A stretch of 64,000 nt of DNA from assembly GCF_023159225.1 (NCBI RefSeq), contig NC_063161.1:74562267-74626266 (forward strand), read 5' to 3'. Made by a program: the position numbers and the translations under genes. This document shows positions 41,801 through 52,662 of this stretch, in pieces. Source of the DNA: Perognathus longimembris pacificus. Its lineage: Eukaryota; Chordata; Mammalia; Rodentia; Heteromyidae. How positions within the stretch are numbered: position 1 is the stretch's first letter; each line of letters opens with the position of its first letter. The notes under the pieces were generated by a model that did no database searches, was not told the origin of the DNA, and was given only the letters and a program-made list of their open reading frames with translations.

Positions 41801-42450
41801 GAGCGAAATGCTACTTGTAGCCTACGTTTTTAAAGAGCCCCTGCCCCTGTCTAGATGGCAGATTCAGTGGCTGAGGTTCACATTCTTGTCTGGGACCATG
41901 CATTAGGGGAAGGAAGACCATAAGGGCAGAAACAGTGACACATCCAGAACACTCTACCCCATCAAAGGCAGAGCGCACACCAGCCCCAGACAACCATCCA
42001 CCCTGGGGCCCAGACAGGAGGAAGAGAACTGTCTAAGCACTGTTTTGTTCCGTTCTCTGTCACCGCCACACGGAAGCCAATCCATTGGGAATTGGCTCTG
42101 AGAGGAGCTATCACTCACCCTCCTCAATTCCTAACACTTAGAAGTCATTTCTTAGAGGAGTCTCTCTCTCTCTTTTTGTTACAATTACCCAGTCACAATG
42201 GCTAAGTGTTTGCACTTAACTGTGGAGGGGCGGTAGGTACAAGAAGCACAGAGGGACCAAAAAAACCAAAAACCCACTTCATAGTTGCCTACTAAAAGGA
42301 GCTCTGACTAGCACTTCCAGCGCTTACCAAAGTGCTGTGCACAGCCTGAGCAGAATAAAACCACGAGGCTGCTCAAAGGCCTGTTCTGTGGACACCCGGA
42401 CTTCTGTGGGATGTGGAAATGCTCTGGCTTCCACATTTCTCCCAACAGAC
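41801..42450. other. Unique non-coding DNA (presumed intron 1)
   Basis: No gene is recognised. A CT run of about 14 bases lies at 42162-42175. Confidence 0.4.
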
Positions 42451-42492
42451 CTGTGTGTGTGTGTGTGTGTGTGCGTGCGTGTGTGTGCATGC
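42451..42492. repeat. GT microsatellite
   Basis: (GT)n of about 40 bases has GC interruptions (GTGCGTGCGTG). Confidence 0.9.
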
Positions 42493-42589
42493 AGGCCGGC
42501 ACTGCTGCTGTATTTCTGTAGCGTTCGGTATCTGCCCCTGATCCTACAAAATGTACATAATTTAAAAACCTTGTGTCTGGTTGCAGTTG

Positions 42590-42778
42590 TTTAATAATAA
42601 TAATAATTTTTTTTATCAGTACTAGGGATTTGAACTCAGGGCCTTCGGCCTGGCTTGTTGTAAACTGGAGATAGACTCTAACAGACTCTCTTTCCAGGCT
42701 GGCTGTGACCTTGATCCTCCAGATATCAGCCTCCTGAGTATCTAAATTGACAGGTGTGAGCCTCTAGTGTCTAGTGTA
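42590..42778 (-). repeat. SINE, minus strand, body-deleted
   Basis: An AATAATAAT/T-run tail (42592-42616) precedes TCAGTACTAGGGATTTGAACTC (reversed 3' end) and CAGCCTCCTGAGTATCTAAATTG (reversed head). The tRNA-like body core is missing. Confidence 0.78.
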
Positions 42779-42837
42779 ATTTTTTAGGTTTTATTTCATA
42801 CAGCGCATTGGAGGTCTTGTCCAGCTGCTATCTGTCT

Positions 42838-42940
42838 CAGGGGCGCTGTACTGGAGACCCTGGCCTGTCCTATCCCAGGGGTGCTGTACCAGAGACCCTG
42901 GCCTGTCCTATCCCAGGGGCGCTGTACCCAAGACCCCGCC
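42838..42940. repeat. 38-bp tandem repeat, 2.7 copies
   Basis: Units start CAGGGG(C/T)GCTGTAC at 42838, 42876 and 42914, exactly 38 bases apart, with only a few differences. Confidence 0.95.
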
Positions 42941-43195
42941 CCTGCCTGCTCAGAACCTCAGCTCAGCTCTTGCTGGTCAGATCTGGGCAACCTTTTCCCC
43001 ACCAAGAGGATTTCAGACCTGGAGGCCAGCCTTTCTAGCACTTAGACTCACAGGGAGAACCTGGAAGAGGCCCTGTCTGGCCTTGAACTGGAGGAAACTG
43101 GGTCCAGTGCACAGAACTGGACCTTACCAGGTCACATGGGCCTTGACAGCTGAGGTGACTGGACCTCCCATCAGGAAGGCATACCAAGTGTGACA
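42941..43195. other. Unique non-coding DNA (presumed intron 1)
   Basis: Nothing is recognised in this stretch. Confidence 0.35.
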
Positions 43196-43199
43196 GTGG

Positions 43200-43330
43200 A
43201 TCTGCTGCTGCCTCCTCCTCTCTTCCTCTTCCTCCCCCCTCTCTCTCCTCCCTTTTCCTCCTCCTCCCTTTTCCTCCTCACCTCCTCCTTCCCCTTTCCT
43301 ACCACTCCTCTTCCCCCCATTCCCCTCTCC
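43200..43330. repeat. Polypyrimidine CCT/CTT tract
   Basis: About 130 bases are almost pure C/T on the plus strand, of the TCCTCCTCTCTTCC type. It abuts the T-run of the next SINE. Confidence 0.9.
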
Positions 43331-43573
43331 TTTTTTTTTTTTACCAATATCAGGGCTTGAACTCGGGGCCTGAGCACTGTCCCTTCACTTTTTTGTTCAA
43401 GACTGGCACTCTCCCACTTAAGCCAGAGCTCTACTTCCAGCTTTTTGCTTGTTAATTGAAGATAAGAGCCTCATGGATTTTTTTCTTCTCTGGCTGACTT
43501 CTAAGCTTCATCCTCAGATCTCAGCCTCCTGAATAGCTAGGATGACAGGTGTGAGCCACTGGCACCTGGCTCA
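43331..43573 (-). repeat. Composite SINE, minus strand, full length
   Basis: T-run tail, CAGGGCTTGAACTCGGGGCC, GCACTCTCCCACTTAAGCC, TGTTAATTGAAGATAAGAGCC (reversed linker) and CTGAATAGCTAGGATGACAGG (reversed head) occur in order. Confidence 0.92.
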
Positions 43574-43960
43574 ATCTTTTTCACCAAGAGATTAGATGAC
43601 AAAACAAAATGGAATTGGTGTGCCAGTGCTAGGGAGGCCTCAACAGGTCAAGCCACTTTCCCCTCCCCCCTCTTCTTGTCTTCTTCTCCCTGCCCCCCTC
43701 CCCCTTTTTGTCTATTTTATAAATCTCCCTAAACCAGAACTAAGGAACAGATCGGCTGGCCCCCACGATTCTGCCCCAGTTGGTGGATCATTAATGGGGT
43801 AGAAAATGAGGGCTGTGCAGGGGTGGGCGGGCCGGGTGGGGTGCATGGCTCTTTAAGAGATTTATGTGGTGGCCCGGGCTGGGGAGACAGTGCCCCGGGC
43901 TGGGGAGACAGTGCCCCGTGCATCAGGCAGGGGATGTGAGAGACTGTCTTCCTCGCTTGG
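43574..43960. other. Unique DNA with a 21-bp tandem pair
   Basis: Two identical 21-base units beginning CCCGGGCTGGGGAGACAG lie at 43873-43914. Otherwise there are only pyrimidine tracts near 43655-43710. Confidence 0.6.
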
Positions 43961-44120
43961 GTGCATTATCATAAAAAGTGATTTAGACTGGAGCTCATTG
44001 ATGTAAATGTGCGTTCTTCCCCGTCATTAGCGGGCCCTTTCAGTGGCCAGAGGCAGGCAGTGATTAAAGCTGTCATTTGGAGCTGCTCATTAAAGACAAG
44101 CCCGGGAATCTCGAGAGAAA
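43961..44120. other. Candidate conserved non-coding block
   Basis: GCATTATCATAAAAAGTGATTTAG (43962-43985), GAGCTCATTGATGTAAATGTG (43991-44011), CGTCATTAGCGGGCCC and GCAGTGATTAAAGCTGTCATTTGG (44057-44080) are dense TAAT/ATTA/TGATT words in repeat-free DNA. Confidence 0.4.
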
Positions 44121-44139
44121 AAAGGTTGCAGAGGCGCAT

Positions 44140-44190
44140 ATGTGTGAGTGTGTGTATGTGTATGTGTGCGTGCACATGTGTGTGTGTGGT
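44140..44190. repeat. GT-rich simple repeat
   Basis: Imperfect (GT)n with TATG and GCACATG interruptions covers about 50 bases. Confidence 0.85.
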
Positions 44191-44545
44191 GTTAAAATAC
44201 AGCCTCTCTTTCCACGCTGAAAGCAAGGCTGTGAGAGACATGGCCATGGAGAATAGGGAATGCTCTTTTGCAAGTCATATTAGATTTTGGGGTGGCAGTG
44301 GGCTCTGACAGCTTGCCTCCCCATTATGAAAGGGGGTCTGGAGGGCCCCGTGGTAGGTGGGGTTTTCGAGGAGAACTCATTAAATCTGCTCCCTCCCGGG
44401 CTGGGGGCTTCCTGGTGGCCTTGAGCTCGGCCAGGCCTTGTTCAGCACTTGCCTGTGGTTTGTGGCAGCGAGGCCGGCTCCGTGGCCGCTGTCATTGTAA
44501 CTGCTGGGCAGAGGTGAAGGAGCCATGCTTTTATTCATGTCCTAC
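44191..44545. other. Unique non-coding DNA (presumed intron 1)
   Basis: No gene is recognised. Confidence 0.35.
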
Positions 44546-44547
44546 TA

Positions 44548-44773
44548 TTGTGCCGGTCCTGGGGCTTGAACATGGGGCCTGCACTCTTGCTTAGCTTTCT
44601 CGGCTCAAAGCTGGTGCTATACCACTTGAGGCACAGCTCCATGTCCAGCTTTTTGCCCCTGAATTGGAGATGAGAGTCTCTTCAGTTTGCCTAGTCTGGC
44701 TTCCAACCTTGTTCCTCAGACCTCAGCCTCCAGAATAGCTGGGATTACAGGTGTGAGGCACCGGAGTGGCCGG
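44548..44773 (-). repeat. Composite SINE, minus strand
   Basis: GCCGGTCCTGGGGCTTGAAC, GGTGCTATACCACTTGAGGC, CCCCTGAATTGGAGATGAGAG and ATAGCTGGGATTACAGGTGTG give the full reversed architecture. Confidence 0.9.
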
Positions 44774-45620
44774 AGGACCCACCCTCCCTCCTCCCTTGCC
44801 ACAAGTCATTTAGGTGCTCGCCTGGACAACATCCCACCAAACTCACGGGAGCCAGGCTATCGCACCCCAGAAAACCCCTCAGAGGAAAAAAATAGAAGAA
44901 ACAATTTAATTTCTCAGTCTAATGAACTGGTCTTATACATAAAAATTGAAATGACTTTTTTTTTTTCCCTTATGAAGTGGGAATGGGCATGGGTTGTGCA
45001 GCCACCCGGTTTCCATGACAACGCCTTGGCGGCAGCAGTCATATAACTTCCCAGTCACCGGCCCTGGAAATGAAGCCAGGGGGAAAGTTCCAGTCGCCTG
45101 AGGAGCCTGGTAGGCAGCAGGCACCCGGGTCAGGGTCGAGTGGAGGGAGCGAGGCGGGAATCTGTCCCTCAGGCCCCAGGCCAGGTTTACAGCACATCAC
45201 CCGGGGCCTGCCAGGCTCTGCGCCAGCTGTGGTGTGGCCTTTGTCCTCGCTGGCCCACACAACCCCAGCCTGGCCCACGGCGCCTGTTAGCACCAAGGCC
45301 AGCCGGAAAGGGCCTTCCCCTGGGAGCTTGCTGCCACACAGAACAAAGTCCCCCTTAATCTGTGCTCCCAGGGCGGCCCAGGGGAGCCGGCCTGCCAGCT
45401 GGCACTGAGGGCACCCTCAGCTGCTTCCCCAAGCAGCCGGCACAGAGCGCCAGCCCACACCCGCGCCCCGGCCGTGCGCCCTGGAGCTTGCAGTGCAGGG
45501 GCCAGCGTGGCTCTGCAGACAGACAGACAGACCTACCGACCCCGAGGGCTGGGCAGTGCATTGGCTGCAACTAAGAACCACTCCTGTCTCGCCCCTCCTC
45601 CTCTCTTGTCTTTGTCCTCT
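44774..45620. other. Unique non-coding DNA (presumed intron 1)
   Basis: Includes an AT-rich stretch (44884-44970, ACAATTTAATTTCTCAGTC) and GC-rich sequence. CAGACAGACAGACC occurs at 45520. No gene is recognised. Confidence 0.4.
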
Positions 45621-45624
45621 CTTT

Positions 45625-45955
45625 TCAGCAGGACTGAGGTTTGAACTCAGAGACTGGAGCTTGCTGTGTAGGTTCTCTACCACTTGTGTCACCCCTGGAA
45701 CTTTTTGTTTAGTTTTCGGGCACCGTCTGGTGCATTTTGCCTGGTCCAGTGAAAAGTTGTGGTCACAATCTCAAGTTTGCTTTTGATGTGCAGTCTCCCC
45801 CTTTTGCCCTAGCCAACCTCAAACTGCCATCCTCTCCTCTCTACCTCTTTTGGGGAGCTGGGGTTACAAGCATGCACTACCACATCCTGCCGTTGTACCT
45901 GCCACTCTTTCTCAGGGCTCTTATTTCTTCCTGGAGCCCAGTCAGGGAGGGAGGC
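45625..45955 (-). repeat. SINE plus flank, first copy of a local duplication
   Basis: A reversed SINE (GAGGTTTGAACTCAGAGACTG to GGGTTACAAGCATGCACTACC, to about 45895) is followed by the flank CTCAGGGCTCTTATTTCTTCC (45913-45933). The same order recurs about 600 bases downstream. Confidence 0.7.
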
Positions 45956-46129
45956 CTGGCCAGCAGCATGCCTCATGGCCTCCCACGATCCCCCCAACAT
46001 CCACCTCCGAAGGAGTTGAGACGGCAGGCATGCCTCTGCACACCTGTTCCTGTCGCTTCCCCAGGCTGCAGGTCAGTGGTAGAGCAAAACCTCCTGTGTG
46101 CCCACCTCCCTGTAGCAGGAAAGGCGTGT

Positions 46130-46145
46130 GTGTGTGTGCGCGCGT
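46130..46145. repeat. Short GT/CG alternating run
   Basis: TGTGTGTGTGCGCGCGTG is a brief alternating purine-pyrimidine tract with Z-DNA potential. Confidence 0.8.
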
Positions 46146-46317
46146 GCCCACATGCATGGGAGTGTGCCTTGGATGGGAGAATGGGATGGTGGGGGAGACG
46201 CAGAATTCCTCAATGATCTGTGTACCCTTGTAGGAAAAGGGCCTGCAAGAAGAACCTCAGTGGCCCATCCTTGAGCCCCAGCTGTGATCCGCTCCCTGCC
46301 CTAGCACACCCTGGAAC

Positions 46318-46545
46318 ACATTGGATATGTACTAGAGTTTGAACTCGGGGTCTGTGGCGCAGTACCACGTGGGCCCACCCAGAGCCTTTTCACGTGAGTG
46401 TTCTGGATGAGGTTTCTTGCTTTTGTACTGGACTGCGACGCCCCTATCTCCGCGTCCTGAGTAGCTGGGATCCAGGCATGCACAACAGCCCGTGCCACGG
46501 AGCTTCACTCTTCACAGGGCTCTTATTTCCTCCTGAGGCCAGTTG
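46318..46545 (-). repeat. SINE plus flank, second copy of a local duplication
   Basis: A reversed SINE (GAGTTTGAACTCGGGGTCTG to GCTGGGATCCAGGCATGCAC, to about 46497) is followed by CACAGGGCTCTTATTTCCTCC (46513-46533), matching the flank of the 45.6-kb copy. Confidence 0.7.
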
Positions 46546-47385
46546 CGGTTGAGAGGTGGTGGGCAGCATGTGGCAGGGCTGCCCGGAGGACCTGGGATGT
46601 GAACCCCAGCACCGGTGGGAAGGCCCTGTGCTCTTTTCCTGGACTCTGCGCACACCCTTGGGCTCTGACGGCTGCAGGACTCAGGGGCTGTGGGTGCTGA
46701 GCCCCCACAGGCTCTGTGCTGTAATCCGCCTTCCGTGGGACTGTTCTGTCCACTGCGGGCCCCATGGCCTGCCCTACCCTGCCCACCCACCCTCACCTCG
46801 CAGTCAGGAAATGAGGAAAGGAAATGGACTGGAGATGAGCAGCAGAGGTGATGGCACCGTCCCTGGGTCACTGTGGAGGCCCCAGGTGTTAGGAGGCAGG
46901 ACAAAGGGCAGTGATGGTTCACTGGCAGAAGTCGGGCCCTTCATGCTTAGAGCTCAGCCTGGGCCGCAGCCCTGGCGGACACTGCCCAGTCCTGGCAGCT
47001 CTAGGCCCTGGAGATCAGGTGCCAGGGCAAGGGAGGAGAGTCCCCACATGGCTCGGCAGTGCTGGCCTTGCTTTGGTAGCTCTGCAGGGTAGGGCTTCCG
47101 CAGGGTAGGTTCAGGCATTCCATGGCCTTTCCCTGCAGTCCCCCACCCCCACCCCCGGCTACAGCCACTCCTGGCATGGGAAAGCCCCTGCAGTGGCATC
47201 CTGCCTGCATTGCTGGCCAGGGGTGTACTGAGAGCTCCCGAGGTGGGAGGGGAGAGGGTAGGGACGAGGATGGCAGACCATGCATGTGCTAAGTATGTGC
47301 ATACCACAGTGCCTATATACGCGTGTATGTATACATAGAGATTGTGGTTGTAGAAGAGTACACAGCCGTGGAGAAAGTTGAAGTC
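46546..47385. other. Unique GC-rich non-coding DNA (presumed intron 1)
   Basis: No gene is recognised. Overlapping open frames lie on both strands. Confidence 0.4.
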
Positions 47386-47387
47386 AC

Positions 47388-47510
47388 CTCATAAATGGAG
47401 CTGCAGCTCGTGGTAGAGCACCAGCCTCCAGCGAAAAAGCTCAGGGACAGCACAGCACAAAGCCCTGAGTTTAAGCCTCAGCACTCTCCCCCACCCAGAG
47501 ACAAAATACC
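47388..47510 (+). repeat. SINE 3' half, plus strand
   Basis: Only the ID-like body (AATGGAGCTGCAGCTCGTGG, TAGAGCACCAGCC) and tail (CTGAGTTTAAGCCTCAGCAC) are present. The 7SL-like head and linker are absent. Confidence 0.8.
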
Positions 47511-48690
47511 ATGTTGCCATTCACGTATGGAAGCTAAGGCTTAAAAAAAAAAAGACATGCAAATGCATGGCCAGGTGTGTCTACATGGTTATGTGAGTAG
47601 CCGGGAACGGGGAAGGGGAGGAATGCTGGGTGAGAGACTGGGATACACTGTGGGTGTAGGGCTGTGGAGGACAGGGTGGGTGGGGAGGCAGGGGTGGGTG
47701 GGGAGGGTTGGCTCTAATACACTGATCCCTCACCCCCATAGCTAATGCAAACGAATTCAAACCCAAGCCAGACACTTGCACCTGAGGTTGAAGGAAGCCT
47801 TCCGGCAACCTGTGGTTCCCTGCCCTTAACTGGGCCCATATTTCACAGTGGGTGGCCATGGGCTAAGCACACACACACAGAGCCCTGGGCCTTTGCCTCC
47901 CTCTGTGGATGGTGACGCAAGAAGGAGGTGGGGTGGTGGTGTCCCCTAACCTCTCTGACCTTAACCTGTGACCCCCAGCCAGCCACCAGGGGCAGCCCCC
48001 TGCCCCCCCCCCCCCAACATACACACTGGGAAGTGTCTTCCTGCAGATGGGTTCAGCCTCCTGGGATCCTAGGCCAGGATCCTCATTAGCCAGGAGGAAG
48101 CTCACACGGCCCCCATGGACGGCCCCGGTGCACGGCCCCCGTAGCCTCCGTGTTCTGCCTCAGATCCGCCAGCGCCGAGCCTCATCCCAGTTCCAATGGC
48201 ACAGCTGTCCCTGTACTCTTCTCCTTTGTGGGGCCTGGTTCAAAGCCCGCCTCTGGGCACAGCAGAGGGGGGTGCCGGGCTGCTCTGGGCTCTTCTCTCT
48301 GCCTTTGGCGGGAGGCGTTCGTTCGTTCGTTCTGGGAGAGGGAGGGGAGGCAGGGGGAGCACTGGGAAGAAAGGAAAACACAAAGGGCCAGGCACCTCAG
48401 CCGTTTTGTTCCTCAGGACTGCGGAGGGAGCCGGGTTTGATCCTCTGCCCCGCCGGGAGCGGGTAGAGTCCATTGTGCCATCCGCAGCACCCGCAGCGAG
48501 ATCAGAGCTGGGCCCCGCGTGTGCGCACACTCGCTGCCCTCGCCGTGCGCACGACACACCTTGTCATGTTGGAAAGGCTGGCCCGGCGCGACGCCAGCCT
48601 CTCTGGGTCTCCCTTACCAACTGACCTTTTTTGTTCTTTTTGTTCTTTTTTTTTTTTTTCCCCCTGCTCTGACTTGGGTCAGCAGGATCC
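47511..48690. other. Unique GC-rich non-coding DNA (presumed intron 1)
   Basis: No gene is recognised. A C-run of about 14 bases lies at 48003-48016, a GTTC run at 48318-48333, and a modest CpG rise at 48490-48600 without promoter elements. Confidence 0.4.
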
Positions 48691-49180
48691 ACTCCTGTCA
48701 AACAAATCCTGGCGTCTATGAAATGAGAATATCGACATTGTGGCTTGATCTGTTTTAATAGGGGCCCGGTGGGAGCTTCCTTCCTGCCCCGCCGAGAGCT
48801 TTGCGTTTTTCCTGAGGCAGCCGGGCTATGGCGGCTTTAACCCTTCGCTGCCAGCCCCTCCCACGCCTCGCGGCCATTGTCTGGCCTTGCTCCTGCCCTG
48901 GACCTGCGGGGCTCCTGCTCCTTCCTGCTCACACAGGGCCCAGGCTGGCCCCGGGAGGGAAGGCCCCGTGTGCCCAGCTACAGCTTTGATTTCCTTTCTT
49001 CTCTCGAAAAATAATTAGACATGCTGGCCAGGGGAAAATTCAAAAATAACAGTAGTAAAATAAGGCGAAAAACAGCCAGAAGGACAAAAACATATTTTGT
49101 GCCATTCTTGGACCTTTTTTATTTTTTTTTAAGCATCTGTCCCTGCTGCTATTGAACCCTTTGCCTGTCATTGCCCTGAG
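48691..49180. other. Candidate conserved non-coding block
   Basis: GGCTTGATCTGTTTTAATAGGGG (48741-48763), CTTTGATTTCCTTTCTTCTC (48984-49003), AAAAATAATTAGACATGCTGG (49006-49026) and a long A-rich stretch (49032-49100) stand out from GC-rich flanks and contain no SINE. Confidence 0.35.
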
Positions 49181-49299
49181 TTGGAGCAGTGGAGGGGAGG
49201 GGGGAAGGCCTGTTCAGAGGATGCATCTCCCTAGGAAGCAGAAGCGGGGGCCGAGGGAGTGTGCCTTTGTCACTGCTGTGAAATTGCTCCTGCTTTACC

Positions 49300-49572
49300 C
49301 ACATGTGCTTTGTGGTTCACACCTGTAATCAGAGATGCATGGGACCCTGGTATCAGAAGGATCCCCTGCTAAGACCATAATGAGCAAAAAATCCTGAAAG
49401 ATCCCCATCTCAATGAACAAACTAATTTGTATGGTGGCATACACCTGTAGTTGCAGGTATGTCGGTGGGGTAGGAGGACCACTGTCTGAAGACAGCCCCA
49501 GGCAAACTCTAATAAAGCCAGAAAGAAGACAGTGTGTGGCTCAGGTGGTAGGGACCTGCCTAGGAGATGCGT
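49300..49572 (+). repeat. Old B1/ID-type SINE cluster, plus strand
   Basis: Two 7SL-like heads (TGGTTCACACCTGTAATCAG near 49314 and GGTGGCATACACCTGTAGTTGC near 49434), then an ID-like body (GTGTGGCTCAGGTGGTAGG), indicate nested or dimeric old elements distinct from the main family. Confidence 0.65.
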
Positions 49573-50380
49573 CCTGACTTCAGATGCTTTCATTTTGTTA
49601 CTTCCTCCTCCCATCCCTCTGTGCTCACCTGGGTTGGGAGGGCCACCTTCAGGTACAGCTTGCATCCGGGCCTCAGCTGCGGGCCCCTGGGGTCTTTAGG
49701 TGGTCAAATCCAGTCTAAAGGGGAGGGAGGACATACACATGGGTGGTGGCAGAGGACTCTGTGCAGCACTGTGGTGGAGAAGTACCTAGCACCTGTGCTT
49801 GTGCACCACCTCTCCTTGAATTTCTCCCTTGGATGCGGTCACCCACAGATGAAGGTGGGAACTCCCTCCCTCTTCCTAGAAGCCCCATCCCAACCTTCAT
49901 GTCCACCAAGTCATACGGAAGGGCAGGGACACACTGCCCTGTGCCCCACACGGGAGCGGGCAGGACTGGATGGGGGTGAAGGGAGCCATAGACGGGTGTC
50001 AGGGAGGAGGAGGCCAGGCCAGCAGCGAAGCAGGAGCAGGGTGTGGGACATGCTGCCCCACTGGACTGGGCAGAGAAGGTGGGCGGGGCCGGGACACAAG
50101 GGCTTCACCTGCCAGTGACGGAGAAGAGTCCGGGGGCTCCGCCCTTCCTTGTCCCACCTCCCCACACCCCTCTTCACCTGTCCCCCCTCACCAGCCCCCC
50201 CCCCCACGTCTCCAAGGAGTGGCCTTGTACATCATCTCTTGCTTGGCTGGAAGCTTGTCCCTCCTCCTGACTCAGATGTGTCCTCCTCCTCCTCCCTGCT
50301 CCTGCTCCTCTGAGGGGTTGCTGCGGGACAGGGACCAAGCTGACCAGACCCCTCGCCACCTGCACCACGTTCTGTGTGTT
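49573..50380. other. Unique non-coding DNA (presumed intron 1)
   Basis: No gene is recognised. A C-run lies at 50194-50204. Confidence 0.4.
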
Positions 50381-50383
50381 TGG

Positions 50384-50562
50384 AGCAGTACCAGGGCTTG
50401 AACTTGGGACCACCATTGCTAGGCCGGTGCTCTCTGCTGACCCAGGCCTCTAGCCTTGTTCACGTGGTTTTGGAGGCAGGGCCTTGCTCTTGGCGCAGGC
50501 TGACTTGCCTCCGCTGTGGCTGGGAAGAACACCAGGCACACGCTACTGCACCCCGTCAGACC
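50384..50562 (-). repeat. Diverged SINE, minus strand
   Basis: TACCAGGGCTTGAACTTGGG, then TGGCTGGGAAGAACACCAGGC, are reversed tail and head words of an old SINE. Confidence 0.6.
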
Positions 50563-50651
50563 TCTACCCTCCCACCTTTTCTCCCCTGAAATGTAGTCTG
50601 GCAAACTTACCTGCTTGCCTGATCTCAGCACACATACATATGTGCGCGCAC

Positions 50652-50654
50652 GCA

Positions 50655-50691
<37 letters not shown>

Positions 50692-50692
50692 C
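50652..50692. repeat. CA microsatellite
   Basis: An uninterrupted (CA)n of about 35 bases is preceded by GCGCGCACGCAC. Confidence 0.95.
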
Positions 50693-50709
50693 TGTTGGAT
50701 GAGATTGGG

Positions 50710-50818
50710 GTGGGGGGGGGGTGTCTTATAAACTTTTTGCCTAGGATGGCCACGAACTACAATCCTCCTGATCTCTGCCTCCCAAGTCGCTGGAATGATA
50801 GCAGTTGGTCTGAGCCTT
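50710..50818 (-). repeat. B1-like fragment, minus strand
   Basis: CTTTTTGCCTAGGATGGCC, TCCTCCTGATCTCTGCCTCCC and CGCTGGAATGATAGC are reversed B1-type words, next to a G-run (50710-50720). Confidence 0.65.
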
Positions 50819-51016
50819 TTTAAAAAAATCCTGTAGTGTTGCCAGCAAGGTTTCACTCCATTGTAGGATTAGCACAAAGTGTAGCCCCAGCCTGAAGCAA
50901 GTACACCCCTCCCTCCCAGACATCAACCCATTGGTTTTCCTGACACCCAAGGCCAGCATTGGGTGCTGGTAGGGCCAGAGCCTCATGTGGGATGCTGGAC
51001 CAAGAAGCTCACACAG

Positions 51017-51220
51017 GCTGGGGATATAGCCTAGTGGCAAGAGTGCCTGCCTCGGACACACGAGGCCCTAGGTTCGATTCCCCGGCACCACATATACAGA
51101 AAACGGCCAGAAGCGGCGCTGTGGCTCAAGTGGCAGAGTGCTAGCCTTGAGCAGGAAGAAGCCAGGGACAGTGCTCAGGCCCTGAGTCCAAGGCCCAGGA
51201 CTGGCAAAAAAAAAAAAAAA
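51017..51220 (+). repeat. Youngest-looking ID-headed composite SINE with target-site duplication
   Basis: An ID/tRNA-like head (GGCTGGGGATATAGCCTAGTGG, GGTTCGATTCCCCGGCACCA) joins the shared ID-like body (GCTGTGGCTCAAGTGGCAGAG) and ends CCCAGGACTGGC plus a 15-base A-tail. It is flanked by 14-base repeats, AGAAGCTCACACAG (51003-51016) and AGAAACTCACACAG (51221-51234), differing at one position. Intact A/B boxes and the clean duplication indicate a recent retroposition. Confidence 0.96.
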
Positions 51221-51234
51221 AGAAACTCACACAG

Positions 51235-51475
51235 CTCCACTCTTCATGGAGCTCCAGGAAGACAGTGTGGACAGGGAGAAGGCCCTGCGGGCACCACGCC
51301 TGATTCCGCATGGTCTTTAGCCCTTCAGGCACCACGCCGGCGATAGCGTGGTCATCTTTAGCGTGGTGTCTCTTGGCACCCTCTGCCTCCAAATACTTTA
51401 GAGAAGTTGTGTTTGTGTGTTTGCAGTACGTGGCTCTGCCACCTGCATTGTGCGGCTCTCAGCCTATTTTTGCTT
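51235..51475. other. Unique non-coding DNA (presumed intron 1)
   Basis: A short internal repetition of GCACCACGCC(T/G)G occurs at about 51291 and 51330. No gene is recognised. Confidence 0.4.
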
Positions 51476-51477
51476 TG

Positions 51478-51712
51478 GGTTATTTTTTTCAGGTAGGGTC
51501 TTTACGGTTTTGCCTGATCCAGCCTCAGACCTCATCCTCCCACCTTTGTCTCCAGTGGAGTTGGGATTGCAGGCAGCCACACCACCATTCCTGGCTTGTA
51601 GTTGATAGGGGAATCTCACTAAGGTTTGGAAGTAAGACCTTGACCATGATCCTCCCGTCTCTGCCTCCTGAGTAGGTGGGATTCTAGGTGTGAGCCACTG
51701 TGCTCCCGTATC
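51478..51712 (-). repeat. Two adjacent B1-like units, minus strand
   Basis: The first unit (AGGTAGGGTCTTTACGG to GAGTTGGGATTGCAGGCAGCC) ends near 51597. The second (GAATCTCACTAAGGTTTGG to GGTGGGATTCTAGGTGTGAGCC) ends near 51710. They may be a dimer. Confidence 0.75.
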
Positions 51713-52660
51713 CTGGACGCCATGATACAACTGGAGGAAACCTTGTTGTGTGTTAAGGATCCCCTCAAAGGCCTCTAACAAAACCTAGCCTCCATTCCTA
51801 CACACAATGTCGCTTAACAGTGTGCTCATCCCAAGGACAGGTAGGTGGACCCAGAATGCCGACACTTCCACATGCCTTCATTGGTCTTTGTATTTGTTGA
51901 CTGAAGTTCGCTGGGGTGGATGTACCCAGGTCGTTGCCCTTGGTGGTCCAGTGAGGCTGTGCTTGATTTCCACTGTGGGAGCTCAAAGCTGGCCAGGGAG
52001 ACCCAGGGACCATCAGCGCTCGGCCACCAGTTGACAAGAGGTGTCGTGTTGGAGGCGTGGAGGAAGGTGGCTGATCTCTGCTTCCAGGGGGCCTAGGCAG
52101 CCTCAGGCCTGGCCCCTGTGGATGGGGCTGATTTCTGGGCAGTTGTTTTAGGAGCTAGAAAGGGCTTCCTGAAGCCCAGTGCCTTCGTGGTCCAACCCAG
52201 GTGTGGTCAAAGTCACACTTTTGTGTACAGTCAATGTGACATCACTCCAGTGAGCACACCTGCATGTCTGCAGGGAGTCTGGGACTCTGCCCTGCCCTGG
52301 AGTGGCTCAGAGCCTTCTGCAGGCATGGCCCCACTCAATCCCCAGGCCGCCATTAGGGTGACGCCCAGCCAGCGGCCTCTAGCCCCATGAGGCTGTCCCA
52401 GTCTATATCCACGTGCATGGACAGGAGGTAAAATTGGAAAGGCCACACTTCCATGATGCCGTGGCCTCATTTCAAGAGGGCACAGCCGTGTGCAGTGGGC
52501 AACCCTGTCCCAACCCACACAGAACAGTGGCCTGCAGCACTCCCAGCAGCCGACCGCTGGTGTGGGGCTATCAGGTCCCTGAAGGTCAAAGGTCAGCAGT
52601 AGCCTGCACTCTGGGCAGGCAGCACAGTGTTTGTTCACTTGAATTCTCCTTGAACCCCTG
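51713..52660. other. Unique non-coding DNA (presumed intron 1)
   Basis: No gene is recognised. Confidence 0.4.
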
Positions 52661-52662
52661 CC

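Noticed and set aside
48490..48600. Second CpG-island promoter
   Set aside because: The CpG rise is short, with no GC-box cluster, CCAAT, TATA-like element or donor.
51017..51095. tRNA gene candidate
   Set aside because: The tRNA-like fold belongs to the ID-type head of a SINE with a poly-A tail and target-site duplication. No terminator or free-standing tRNA end is seen.
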